Notes under the pieces: model-generated | Told to the model about the DNA's origin: nothing | What the model saw: the letters and a program-made list of their open reading frames with translations, nothing else | Database searches by the model: none | NCBI GenBank assembly: GCA_023128035.1 | Contig: JAGMES010000017.1 | Coordinates: 1-50,498, forward strand | Origin: Halanaerobiales bacterium | GTDB taxonomy: Bacteria > Bacillota_F > Halanaerobiia > DY22613 | Length of the DNA stretch: 50,498 bases | Direction of reading: 5' to 3' | Position numbers and translations under genes: made by a program | Shown: positions 32,501 through 37,415 of the stretch, one piece after another | Layout of the letters: the number at the start of each line of letters is the position of its first letter | How positions within the stretch are numbered: the stretch's first letter is position 1

Positions 32501-34460
32501 AAACATCAAAGGTAAATGCTGTTTTAAGAAGAAAGACATCTTCTTTTTCTAAAGGGAAGCGTCTTTCTAAATCCAATAATGTATTTACTACACTATGATT
32601 TTCAACCATTACTCCCTTTGGTCTACCTGTTGAACCAGACGTGTACATAATATAAACCAGACTATATGGATCCAATTTCTCCAAAGGATTATTATCATCA
32701 CCAGTATAAGTATCAGCATCATCAATCAAAATCAAGTTAATATCCCATTTGTCCTCAGTTGGTAATTCGCTAGAAGTTATTAGAATAGAAATATTAGCAT
32801 CTTCAAAAATAAACTCTTTTCTTGTTACTGGATAATTAGGATCTATTGGTACATAGAAACAACCTGCTTTAAGAATTGCTAAAATGCTGATTACTAAATC
32901 CATAGAACGCTCAAGCTGCAATCCAATGGCTTCATTTTCTCTATTTTTCATCCTCATAATCTTTCTGGCTAATTGATTTGCTTTAGAATTAACTGAAGCA
33001 TAAGTCTCGGTTTTGTCACCATCAATCAGCGCTATTCTATCTGGATGCTTTGTTACTTTAGAATTGAATACATCGATAATAGTCTGTGGTTGGTATGAAA
33101 TATAAGAAGTACTGTTAAACTCACTTAAAATACGCTCCTTTTCATTTTCCAACAACAGATCAATATCTCCAATTTTGATATCAACATTATTAATGACAAC
33201 CTCTAATAGTTTAAGAAATCTGCGACCAAGTAACTCTATTGTTTGATCTGAAAAAGTTTCAGGTTTGTATTGAATTTTTATCAAATCTTTTTCCGGTGTT
33301 TTATTCAAAATAACCATCATACTACCTGGAAAAGTAACAACATCCTGATCTACGATTTCTGTCTTCACACCATATTCTTCGGTGTCTTCATAAATGTCAT
33401 AGACAAATGACACATCAAAAATTGAAGGTGACCCAGGCAATGGTATTAATTTACTATCGCGCATAATCAAATTATTCGGATATCCAATATTTGTATAGAC
33501 ATCAATTAATTCTCTTCCAACCTGCTGGAGAATTTCTGAAAAGCTCTCACTGTCCTCTATGTTAAAACGCATTGGTAACATAGAGACAAAACAGCCAATT
33601 GTTTCTTCAAAATCTAATTTAGGTCGATAGGAAAATGGCGAAGATACAATAATATCATCATTTTCTGTGTACTGCTTCATAATCACACCAAATAATCCTA
33701 AAAAGAACATAAAAACTGTTACTTCTTGATCCATAGCTAGATTATTGATATCTTGCATCATACTGATTGGTATTTCAAAACGTTTTTCTCTGCCTATGCT
33801 GTTATCCTTTTGTCTTACAGAATAATCTATCTGTAAATCTAAAGGTTCAGCACCTTTCATCTTATTAATCCAAAACTCTTTTTGTTTATTAAACTCACCT
33901 TTAATCAGTTTTAAATTTTCCTGTTCGATAAATTCAGAAAAACCAGTATTTTGTATTACCTTTATTTTTTCATCATTGATCAGTTTATTATAGTAATTAA
34001 GTAATTTATTCTTTAAAATTTCCAATGATAATCCATCAGAAATAAGATGATGAATGCAGATTAGAAATATATGTTTGTTATGATCTAGTTTTATCAACCT
34101 AACATTAAATAATGGGGCCTTATCAAGATTAAAAGCCTTACCTATCTCATCTTCAACTATTTTTCCCAGTATTTCTTCTTGATTATCAGAATTATCTGAA
34201 ATATCTTGTTTAGTCAATTTGAAATCAATTCGATCATGAATAGCAAAGACTGGCAGATCATTAATAATTTCGATACTACTACGTAATGCTTCTTGTTCTT
34301 CAATTAATAATTTGAAGGCTTTTTCGAAGTATTCTTCATCTATATTTTCTAGCAAGATAGTTCCAGATATATTATAAGAAACAGGGTTATCAACTTGACT
34401 ATCATAATAGATACCCTTCTGAATTTCAGAAAGTTCCAACCTTTTTGTTATCACACTCAA
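17562..34460 (-). CDS. hybrid NRPS/PKS megasynthase, C-A-PCP-KS-AT-ACP-C-A-PCP-KS-AT-ACP-C-A-PCP-C
   Basis: A 5632-residue assembly-line protein. Rough domains: C1 8-445 (HHLISDG near 137); A1 457-960; PCP1 Ser1009; KS1 1069-1500 (Cys1239, His1375, His1413); AT1 1604-1900 (Ser1689, HAFH near 1784); ACP1 Ser2003; C2 2056-2490 (HHIITDG); A2 2516-3004; PCP2 Ser3057; KS2 3118-3540 (Cys3287, His3423, His3461); AT2 3634-3985 (Ser3734, HAFH); ACP2 Ser4057; C3 4104-4540 (HHIISDQ); A3 4560-5060; PCP3 Ser5110; terminal C-like domain 5203-5632 (DHAAFDG). By alignment to GrsA the A pockets read DVTNFGVIW (unassigned), DIFLLGMIW (close to glycine codes) and DGIFVGGVF (Val/Ile-like). The HAFH motif suggests malonyl-type units. 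No KR, DH, ER or TE is present. The start is TTG at 34460, or GTG at 34454, after AGGAGG. It should receive the acyl chain from the FAAL protein. Confidence 0.92.
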   Translation of the reverse strand: MSVITKRLELSEIQKGIYYDSQVDNPVSYNISGTILLENIDEEYFEKAFKLLIEEQEALRSSIEIINDLPVFAIHDRIDFKLTKQDISDNSDNQEEILGKIVEDEIGKAFNLDKAPLFNVRLIKLDHNKHIFLICIHHLISDGLSLEILKNKLLNYYNKLINDEKIKVIQNTGFSEFIEQENLKLIKGEFNKQKEFWINKMKGAEPLDLQIDYSVRQKDNSIGREKRFEIPISMMQDINNLAMDQEVTVFMFFLGLFGVIMKQYTENDDIIVSSPFSYRPKLDFEETIGCFVSMLPMRFNIEDSESFSEILQQVGRELIDVYTNIGYPNNLIMRDSKLIPLPGSPSIFDVSFVYDIYEDTEEYGVKTEIVDQDVVTFPGSMMVILNKTPEKDLIKIQYKPETFSDQTIELLGRRFLKLLEVVINNVDIKIGDIDLLLENEKERILSEFNSTSYISYQPQTIIDVFNSKVTKHPDRIALIDGDKTETYASVNSKANQLARKIMRMKNRENEAIGLQLERSMDLVISILAILKAGCFYVPIDPNYPVTRKEFIFEDANISILITSSELPTEDKWDINLILIDDADTYTGDDNNPLEKLDPYSLVYIMYTSGSTGRPKGVMVENHSVVNTLLDLERRFPLEKEDVFLLKTAFTFDVSGTELFGWLMGEGSLLILEPGGEKNAQLILDEIEKHNVTHINFVPSMFRFFLEILDIKSNISKLNSLKWIFLGGEAVTPDILQKFYSFGTDISLENVYGPTECSIWASHYSLKDYTGNENIPLGQPLNETRWYVAGKNDKLQPIGIPGELCLSGVGLAKGYLNRDELTKEKFVPNPFFRERKDPEHFRYMYRTGDRARWLSEGTIEYLGRIDFQVKVRGIRMELGEIENVLAEYDEIVQAVVVVKKEAYRPATLCAYYLSSEEIPVPKLKEHLLNSLPAYMIPSFFVHKKELPLNSSGKINRKVLIADKDYFNKTSSEFIKPNTDMENMIASVWKEALGIPKVGLDDIFFEIGGTSLSLMQIHNKLRKILNLDFSFTLLFQAPTIRLLAEHFTENEEIVIANRDKYFQRNDKIIRKDIAVIGISVKVPGAQNIHDFWNNIKSGKECIHYYSDDELEKLGISSDIINASNYVKAKGRVDGIDNFDSNFFEYTPNEVRMMSPQLRLLYKGTWEAFEDAGYYPGSDTSKIGIFLGGSDDFEWYRKVLFGDDGFSDKYQAFTFSTNHFLASRLAYKLNIKGPVFSALTGCSTTLVTTHLSCQSLILSECDLAVAGGITVELPNEGGYLYEEGMMFSPDGHCRPFDAKAKGTVFSNGLGLLVLKRLDEAVRDGDNIYAVIKGSAINNDGKQKVGFAAPSVEGQAEAIQEAYRVAGIDPETVSYIEAHGTGTLLGDPIEVESLTKAFATDKKQFCILGSVKGNVGHTDTAAGAVGLVKVALSLKNKYIPGTANFEEPNPKIDFINSPFVVKSNGIEWKNEDVKDGLLRAGINSFGVGGTNAHMVLEEAPPVRESSSSEKVNIIPFSAKSPTSLFETSRKVLEHILQKPDTNLSDAAWTLQVGRKPFRYRKALVINDKFFEESEKMIKNLDEADLHEVKQGNRNAYFMFSGQGSQYQGMGRKLYYSADRSGVSRIFKRYIDQVFNLLKEEERKEFLQLMYGDDNSDKINQTEYTQFAIFATGYALAKTLMELGIKPAGMIGHSIGEVTAATVAGVFELKDAVELVIIRGKVMQEQEPGTMLAVMLPASEVEKELNSDVWLALDNTSNSCVVGGSEEAITRFEEKAEKLGWKTRRVKTSHAFHTPMMEKAAQEFQEKISSYTMKEPQLPIVSNTSGTWVEENEMTCPEYWAKHILKPVNFTKSLVEILKNEQDVFIEIGAGRTLSAFARQHDAKVAGQQFINLIRHPREDKDDVEYINNKLGQIWCAGIDIDWNALKGELIRNRLSLPTYVFDEKHYPIDVVVADELTKTQEDTQIMKRVTIESQSDLENAVIESYKEVFGFDTITVDQDFFELGGDSLSAISLVSTIKNMLGIKVDIATLFIYPSPGTLAEYLATYIDQNSNTKKNNMIIKPIEKRDYYPQSSAQGRMYALYLLAKNNVAYNLPSATIIKGKLDIERFEKTLEKLTKRHESLRTSFEIREDQPVQIIHPTAQVSITYSEREISNDDEINQLIYDFIEPFDLEKAPLYRVQLVKTDVDSYVLLFDFHHIITDGTSVEIIARDFNELYFGELASSPEIQYKDFAVWQNDYLRSEEIKEQRDFWLERLSGNLSVLELPTDFKRPPMKNFEGGRVYFSIEKELSNQLVNLGRQYGATLFMTLLSAWNVLLTRYSGQEDIIIGSPVANRTREEIEETVGMFVNMLVMRNRPEGKKRFIDFLNEVKEGTLEAFGNQDYQFDELVEQLNLKRKLNRNALFDVCFDFQNMEFYDLEIEGIRFIPHQFEPKTAAYDLLLTCQENKKEEVIEGYIEYATGLFKKETIEQMVEHFRTLLTSITTEQELLLEDINIVPHEERQLILGEFNDTTLPIDNTLLIQDMFEQNVREYPDKTALIVSGGKELTYQELNEKANVLAWRLIELGIEKDSLVGVMPSRDENLFVSLLGILKAGGAYVPIDPAFPQERVSYMLSECNVSTLICSQEYQETVDFDGNIIDCDSLISFGNKDSNPSQRGDQNSLACVIFTSGSTGKPKGVMINQSSIVNFIHDIKNREVFENPDDRIICVTTISFDIFGFESIVPLCTGHSVYLAAKNEQLDPALASQRIVEHNVTHILSTVSRIKAFVENPYFEPALKQLKCILSGGENFPIQLLKDLQKRSQAKIYDMYGPTETTIWSTTKDLTHSSTINIGQPIANTQTYITNPAGKLQPLGVFGELCLAGAGLARGYLNNEEETKNKFVHSSDIPDTVLYRTGDRARILDNGEIELVGRLDSQVKIRGYRIELSEIEKVVQNHEIISQAVAKVFDDKKENKQLAVYYCIKREVAHSPEDSVWLKDWLKERLPHYMIPSYLMMLDEMPKLPNGKIDKNALSLLEEDTSQNETQVIPPSSELEKELLKAWKEVCTAQEIGIRDNFFDVGGNSLGLILINNKLSTLIGRSISLTHLFEYPTIELLVRSLDDSKDEVEEERLSDNNIAREQESTDIAVIGLSCKFPDADDIDTFWDNIVSGVESVTRFDDEELIKAGVDPNQLSNLNYVKAKGYLEGVEYFDSDFFDYLYQEANMMDPQIRILHQCVWEVLENGGYNPSSYKGRIGLFAGSATNMPWMARFLGNQNNLLNAFEAMTLNEKDFLTTRISYKLNLKGPSFNIQTACSTSLVAIHEAAESIIRGESDMAIAGGVSISYPRKEGYLWHEGMIFSKDGHCRPFAKNSSGTVSGNGCGAVLLKPLSAAKRDGDNIYAVIKGSAINNDGLEKIGYTAPSVAGQQYVIKTALQRAGLSSEDINYIEAHGTGTKMGDPIEIEALKQAWKTDKKGYCSIGSVKANIGHLDSAAGVAGFIKAALTVYNRTLPPLINYKNPNPRIDFENSPFFINTEPEYITDTNQTLRAGISAFGIGGTNVHVILEEPPVEQKSSTPDGANLLVFSARSETALSNTCEKVLTHIQNNPDLNLSDVAWTLQVGRKPFEYRKALVVNEDMTNITESNIQSFIQSAGHKTTDTKKPVIFMFSGQGSQYQGMGRDLYYSADRSRVSRIFKRYIDQVFDLLKEEEREEFLQLMYGDDNSEKINQTEYTQFAIFATGYALAKTMIELGIKPAGMIGHSIGEVTAAAVAGVFELEDAVELVRIRGQVMQKQDPGTMLAVMVIASELEKELDPDVWLALDNTSNSCVVGGSEEAITRFEAKTEKFGWKTARVRTSHAFHTPMMKKAAEEFEDKISKYQMKEPQIPIVSNVSGTWVKQKEMTRPEYWSKHILKPVNFAKSLAELLKTEENVFIEVGSGRTLSTFAKQHDSKIAGQQFINLIRHPREDENDVEYISNKLGQIWCAGVEIDWYALKGNSIRNRLPLPTYAFDKKYHENDIYPSDFEHSKTDNSLNEPSQQEKVEVDSFDTSDKDMVSERLSAIWYQILGCEEVRPDDDFFALGGHSLKAISLAAEIQKIFSHEMPLTEIFKFSEFSQMVDWLLSNVDDTKTAHKIPPVEKKSYYEVSSAQKRMYAVNELVGDSVPYNLASKYLVEGTFDKEKFKNVIDKLVERHESFRTRFSMVDGEVVQIIEDDVPSVVEFGTSTEDKIEDEIEKFIRPFDLSKAPLFRVKLISLSKEKHVLLIDMHHIISDQSSIAILLEEIKDLYAEKTLSPLLIQYKDFAAWQNELLNSKAVEKQFDYWKNEFKGEIPVLNMLTDFNRPRVQSFKGDRINFEFGEELSRKIDRFGKEYGLTPYMIFIAALKLVLWKSTGQNDMVVGTAIAGRRHADLNSIVGMFVNTLAIRSQIVEEVTVAEYLQYIKEKLVKAYENQDCQFEMLIEMLDIKKDLSRNPLFDVVINYINMGTEELTLEGSTLEPWPENKVESKFDLNWTVEQRDNCYYSDIEYAISLFKPETIESFGIRLLNMVSLITEEPKQKMTELSIITAKEKEWILNDLNQTTTDYPRDKTIVQTFEEQVQQYGDNTAIIWDNEEISYTELNSKANKLAELLAEHDVKHGDRIAILLDRSPLELISILGILKVGCVYVPIDPEYPDSRVNFMLEDSGSCLLLTYSQYISRVDKPIPNILLDKEENALKASNETSISSKYQPENISADDIAYIMYTSGSTGTPKGSLNTHRNVIRVVKYTNYINILPTDRLIHLSNYAFDGSVIDIFGTLLNGASVVIVPREVAIEIPQLATFIEEKGITLFFITTALFNMLVDWDVTSLKNVRKVVIGGEAASVAHARKALNYLGPDRIINGYGPTETTVFAAYYPINKIDDDAKSIPIGYPLDNTTLYILDQYGHLVPPNVPGELYIGGDGVGKGYLNREELTQQKFLDNPFEDSGKVYRTGDLVWRLPTGEIGFIGRTDFQIKIRGFRVELGEIENHIKNIPGIEEVIVISRKDNTGSLYIAAYYTVDLQTDHEATAIEPDQIRELLSDKIPDYMIPSRMMKMESLPLTLNGKIDRNALPVIEEVRNDSSNYVAPRTELEETILEKMQNVLDHNSIGIRDDFFEFGGQSIKAIALAQSLLKEGVKIKVNEIFQYPTVEELAAVIEPESVPKMDSELKSDLLETEIIASSLTLNEEQIDSLVDYAMNTCSLVSNVIVSANRVSEFPLSAVQMSHDIFGSYISGFTTKIDGNIDEQFVRKLFMKIILDNQLLHCVIQGDETKVWSECDILVISSLITKNLPYVDLREYNQQTKELIVEKMCSTILLSPYQEGNLLWRLCCLRIDQDTHFVIWGFDHAAFDGMSGEVIRHQIEKEVSLLVNEKEDFSTKSAEQEPPQKYEDYVSLLKMGPQGITENEIIDLFSLNAWKENNNTLMGKLEEIPDKAEKEIDINIPLDADIENPWWFAFEFVAKLLSEYTGVNEIPFAIVNYGRSYNNNDYYNCVGEFLDIIPLLVDQKERESSISELLERCRLDSINFLSLLFDENLSNKFSKIDNLLASSYKVAGQPQELVLFNFQGFVSKEEKDAFKNSREETEENRLAKLLITVNYDEENLSISIECQDGLDIDSINEIIRSHSVKHSGIFVNHQSKEVKNV
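22500..23560 (-). repeat. AT2-coding segment, near-copy of the AT1-coding segment
   Basis: This segment of the megasynthase gene, with the segment at about 28650-29690, forms a direct repeat of roughly 1 kb. The proteins are nearly identical, for example LYYSADRS, RIFKRYIDQVF, EEFLQLMYGDDNS and MIGHSIGEVTAA, and long DNA stretches match with mainly third-base changes. The neighbouring KS domains match much less. This suggests duplication or gene conversion limited to the AT, and that both modules take the same unit. Confidence 0.75.
28650..29690 (-). repeat. AT1-coding segment, near-copy of the AT2-coding segment
   Basis: Partner of the repeat at about 22500-23560. Shared DNA includes ACCGTACATTAACTGTAAAA in both copies (near 23387 and 29521). 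The repeat also covers the stretch after the AT (NKLGQIWCAG, LPTYAFD/YVFDEK), and ends near the start of the following ACP. Confidence 0.75.
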
Positions 34461-34510
34461 AGCACCTCCTATTGCTTCCTTCTAATCTAACTATAAATTC
34501 TTTAAAATGA

Positions 34511-34984
34511 TTAAATAACCCAAATGCCAGTAGCTAATACTGATAGAACTGTAATGAATCCTTGGTATAAAACATCCATAATAAGATTTCCAATGCTATC
34601 TGCATCTACTTTATTGTTCATACGCATTACATTAATATGTGAGAAAAATCCGCTTATTCCATAAATATACATACTAACTATAACACCAAGCCAAAATCCT
34701 CCACGGAACCAAATTGCCATAATACCCATCACACCTAAACCTATCTGTGACCAGCCATATTTACGCTGGAAGGGCCCTCCTGGCCAACCCAGGCTTTTTG
34801 CAGTTTCATCGGCTTTCCATATGTTCACAATAAAACCTATTAGACCAACCAATCCAAAAGTAACGACAAATTGATGAAGGAGAAGAGTAGAGCAAATCTG
34901 ACTTACATCCTTTGGAAATCCAGTTATACAAAAATCTACCCCAGCTGAAATAATTCCCATCACCCATAATAATAAAAACCACAT
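34511..34984 (-). CDS. small four-helix membrane protein (DUF6790-like)
   Basis: A 157-residue hydrophobic protein with about four membrane helices and a conserved-looking loop SLGWPGGPFQRKYGW (about residues 77-91). This loop and the length match, from memory, the uncharacterised DUF6790 membrane family. No function is known. The ATG at 34984 has AAAGGAG about 8 bases upstream; an in-frame opening to 35026 lacks a site. It lies 50 bases upstream of the megasynthase and downstream of a strong promoter (35331-35359), so it may be the first intact gene of the biosynthetic operon. Confidence 0.75.
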   Translation of the reverse strand: MWFLLLWVMGIISAGVDFCITGFPKDVSQICSTLLLHQFVVTFGLVGLIGFIVNIWKADETAKSLGWPGGPFQRKYGWSQIGLGVMGIMAIWFRGGFWLGVIVSMYIYGISGFFSHINVMRMNNKVDADSIGNLIMDVLYQGFITVLSVLATGIWVI

Positions 34985-35050
34985 AATAAAAACTCCTTTC
35001 AAAAAAACATCTACCAAAATAACCATCAGGTTATTCTGACCCTAAATTAA

Positions 35051-35236
35051 CTATCTTAGATCAATAGTACCACTAATCTCTACTCTTACATAAGTAAATT
35101 TATATCCACTTTTTAAAAGTACATTTCCACAATAAGCCGGTAAGGTAGTGCTTTAAGCAAATACTAATCCACCTGCTAACAACACCATTACTACGAAAAG
35201 AGAAACAGTCTTTTTTAATACAAACACTCCTTTCAT
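35051..35236 (-). pseudogene. small secreted peptide gene with in-frame stop at the signal peptide end
   Basis: From ATG 35236 the frame reads MKGVFVLKKTVSLFVVMVLL then AGGLVFA, a textbook signal peptide (KK, hydrophobic core, small-x-A end), and stops with TAA at 35153-35155. The same frame then continues STTLPAYCGNVLLKSGYKF through to RVEISGTIDLR and a TAG at 35051-35053. Changing the single TAA would restore a 61-residue precursor with a mature part of about 34 residues, one Cys and mixed polar character. The ATG has no ribosome site upstream; an AAAGGAG occurs just inside it. Either a decayed small secreted protein or a 27-residue membrane peptide is possible. Confidence 0.5.
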
Positions 35237-35330
35237 AATTTAGTGAAGTTAGACCATTCTTATACTTTTATAACCCGCCTCCTTTTTATTTTTTTTGAAA
35301 TTTAGAATTTTTATACTTTTACTGTTATTA

Positions 35331-35359
35331 ACTATATATTATTAACCACATTTTGTCAA
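35331..35359 (-). promoter_or_regulatory. sigma-A-type promoter firing leftward
   Basis: On the minus strand TTGACA (35354-35359) and TATAGT (35331-35336) are separated by exactly 17 bases in an AT-rich setting. Transcription would begin near 35324 and run into the small-peptide remnant, the DUF6790-like gene and then the megasynthase genes, with no strong terminator visible in between. This is the best candidate for the main promoter of the left-hand biosynthetic operon. A purine-rich AAGGAGG at 35277-35283 in its leader is not followed by a usable reading frame. Confidence 0.65.
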
Positions 35360-35850
35360 GTTCAATTTAAAATAAATAGTAGAAATTGAGAAAACAATTT
35401 CCAAGCTCTGCTCTAGAACTGATTTACTTAAGTACGTTGTCTATAAAATTAATCCCTTTAATTTATAATGCTAACTTTGATGGAATATATTGATCAAAAA
35501 ACTCATATCAGTAATACGCAAAATACAAGGATTTATAAGCCTTAAGCGAATACAATTGCAAACTAAAAATACTTTTTACTACAAATATACTACAATTTAT
35601 AATTAGTTCGTTTAATCCTTTTCTAGGATCGCTTCTATGTATTTCTCATAATCGGTATATTTAACTAATATCAGTATTTCAGATAATCCGCATATAGTTC
35701 ATATACCTATGTAGTTCGGCAATCCTCTCAAAATTCCTTTATAAATTTCCTAATTTTACATTATAATATTTAATACAAAAAAGACTTTATTCACAAAAAT
35801 AGAATACCCGTCCTAACATTTATAAGAATTCTTCTAAATATTTTTTTTAC
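35360..35850. other. about 490 bp without an intact gene
   Basis: Strongly AT-rich. The minus strand holds one short protein-like stretch ending LSEILILVKYTDYEKYIEAI then LEKD and a stop (about 35612-35690), perhaps the end of a decayed gene; stops interrupt all frames upstream of it. Nothing else can be supported. Confidence 0.4.
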
Positions 35851-35880
35851 AAAAAAAAAAACCACATTGCACAGTGGTTT
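35851..35880 (-). terminator. Rho-independent terminator after the LspA-like gene
   Basis: On the minus strand AAACCAC, an 8-base loop and GTGGTTT are followed directly by a run of about eight more T. The position is some 130 bases past the stop of the LspA-like gene, so this transcription unit is separate from the biosynthetic operon that starts further left. Confidence 0.85.
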
Positions 35881-36008
35881 AGCTCCAAATAATAATTGTC
35901 ATTTCATCAACACTTGATCAAATCACAGGTGTCGAGTTTTTTAGCTTGTGGAACAAAAATTTAACTCATTGATATATAGCTTTCTTCCTAGGCCTTACCT
36001 CTTATTTC

Positions 36009-36755
36009 CTACTTCTTCTTCACTCTAAAACAAAAATTCAAAAACTCCTTAATAAATTGAATATCACTCTGATTACTTTTGTTGGTATTACCTTCAAAGT
36101 TAACTATTAGTTCTACCATCATACACCCAATACCTATAGTGAGATAAAAATCTTTTAGATCAGCCACAAAAAGTCCTTTCAAAGCTATAAAATCTAGTGA
36201 TCCTCCAAAGAAAACCTTATCTATAAATGATGATATCCCACCCGCAACAAATAATAACATGGTCAAATCTATCCAAAAACTAGTTCTCATTTTCTGCTTA
36301 TAATAACGGTAACCCTGGATTATAAAAAATAAAATTAGCACATTAACGAGAATTATCCAAATCATATTCACTTTTAAATCAAATCTGGAAGTAACAAATG
36401 AACCGTGAACGTTTAAGACATTAGAAATAAATAACCAATCCGAAATCAGTGAGATCATGCCCTTTTCCTCTACAAAAGTTTTAATGACATATTTAATGAT
36501 TTGATCACATGTTACCAATGAAACTATCCACAAGAACATAGGTTTAATTTTAAATGGCGTTTGTACTTTAATAGATAACCATTTCATTAAACGAGCTATT
36601 AGATAAAAGAACACGAAAGGTAATAAATTCATTAAAAAAACATTCCAGCTTTTGAATTTCCCCATTACTAACTCAAAGATTAGATATAAGCCCCACTCAG
36701 AAAGAAAAATCAAAGTAATCTTATTCTCTTTGATCAACTCATTTATGTTCTGCAT
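36009..36755 (-). CDS. divergent signal peptidase II (LspA) paralogue
   Basis: A 248-residue membrane protein. The second half has the LspA order of motifs: CDQIIKYVIK (family: DQxxK), NVLNVHGSF (family: NxxxAF), AGGISSFIDKVFFGGSLDFI and DLKDFYLTIG. The two expected catalytic aspartates are present as Asp188 (LDFI) and Asp202 (LKD), closer together than in housekeeping LspA. The N-terminal 90 residues add extra membrane helices, making it longer than the usual 150-170 residues. LspA removes signal peptides from prolipoproteins at the outer face of the membrane and is the target of globomycin and myxovirescin; producers of these carry extra lspA genes as resistance. The ATG at 36755 has GGGAGA 7 bases upstream. 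It follows, and overlaps, a broken PfkB gene. Confidence 0.7.
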   Translation of the reverse strand: MQNINELIKENKITLIFLSEWGLYLIFELVMGKFKSWNVFLMNLLPFVFFYLIARLMKWLSIKVQTPFKIKPMFLWIVSLVTCDQIIKYVIKTFVEEKGMISLISDWLFISNVLNVHGSFVTSRFDLKVNMIWIILVNVLILFFIIQGYRYYKQKMRTSFWIDLTMLLFVAGGISSFIDKVFFGGSLDFIALKGLFVADLKDFYLTIGIGCMMVELIVNFEGNTNKSNQSDIQFIKEFLNFCFRVKKK

Positions 36756-37204
36756 ATTAACATCTCCCAAAATTTACTCTTTCCTAGAAAAATAACAAAG
36801 TACATTAAATAGCTTGTAAGAAATCCTACAGCGCAACCTTTTGCACCCATACCGCTTATAACAATTTCTGCAGGACTTATCTCTATAAATTTCTTAATTA
36901 GAGGTACTGGCTCATCAAAATTTACTGATGAGAAGAAAAGAATATCTGCATTTTCAATAAAATCTTTTCGATATTCATCACCTAATTCTACAATATCCTG
37001 AATGTCACAGGCTATTTTTATTCCCATCTCTTTAGCTAAAGGTAATAAATATCTTGTCCAATTCACTATATTAACATGTATTAAGTTAGTCTTTGCTAAC
37101 ATTTTTGCTTCAACAGAAAAATCAATATCTCTACCATTTAAATAAATATTTGTATCAATCCCAACCGCCCCTATAGCTACCACATCCAAATTTTTCATAT
37201 ACAT
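36743..37204 (-). pseudogene. PfkB-family carbohydrate kinase, internally deleted and frameshifted
   Basis: The N-terminus MKNLDVVAIGAVGIDTNIY is a normal PfkB start (ATG 37198 or 37204, with GAAAGGG upstream). After DIDFSVEA the frame jumps to KMLAKTNLIHVNIVNWTRYL, skipping a large part of the N-terminal domain. It then runs through IKIACDIQDIVELGDEYRKD and ISGMGAKGCAVGFLTSYLMY, where the C-terminal ATP and catalytic region (GAGD) should begin, but it slips out of frame and stops at about 150 residues instead of about 300. The kinase cannot be functional. Its head-to-head position to the maltosyltransferase suggests an older sugar-use locus. Confidence 0.75.
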
Positions 37205-37310
37205 TTACCCTTTCAGATTATTTACATATTTTGCGATTTAACAAGCAATAACATCTAAATATAACCTTTTTTTAACTTATTCGACATGGTTATTAAATTC
37301 CCTACCGTTT

Positions 37311-37350
37311 TTGCGAAAACGTTTGCACAAATTTGCGAAAAACTATTGCA
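37311..37350. promoter_or_regulatory. two LacI/CcpA-type operator sites
   Basis: TTGCGAAAACGTTTGCAC (37311-37328) is a near-palindrome around CG of the LacI-family kind (GCAAACGTTTGC-like, as for MalR or CcpA cre sites). A weaker second copy, TTGCGAAAAACTATTGCA (37333-37350), follows 22 bases downstream and overlaps the -35 of the maltosyltransferase promoter. Repression by a maltodextrin-responsive LacI-type regulator, or catabolite control, is the likely meaning; no such regulator gene is in this window. Confidence 0.65.
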
Positions 37351-37379
37351 ATGGTTAGTAGCGTGGTATATACTATAAT
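37346..37379 (+). promoter_or_regulatory. promoter of the maltosyltransferase gene
   Basis: TTGCAA (37346-37351), 17 bases, TATACT (37369-37374); an alternative -10, TATAAT, lies at 37374-37379. The ATG at 37416 has AGGGGGA about 7 bases upstream. The operator-like sites overlap the -35 and the space upstream of it. Confidence 0.55.
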
Positions 37380-37415
37380 TACTGTATAATTATACTTTTA
37401 ACAGGGGGAACAATT

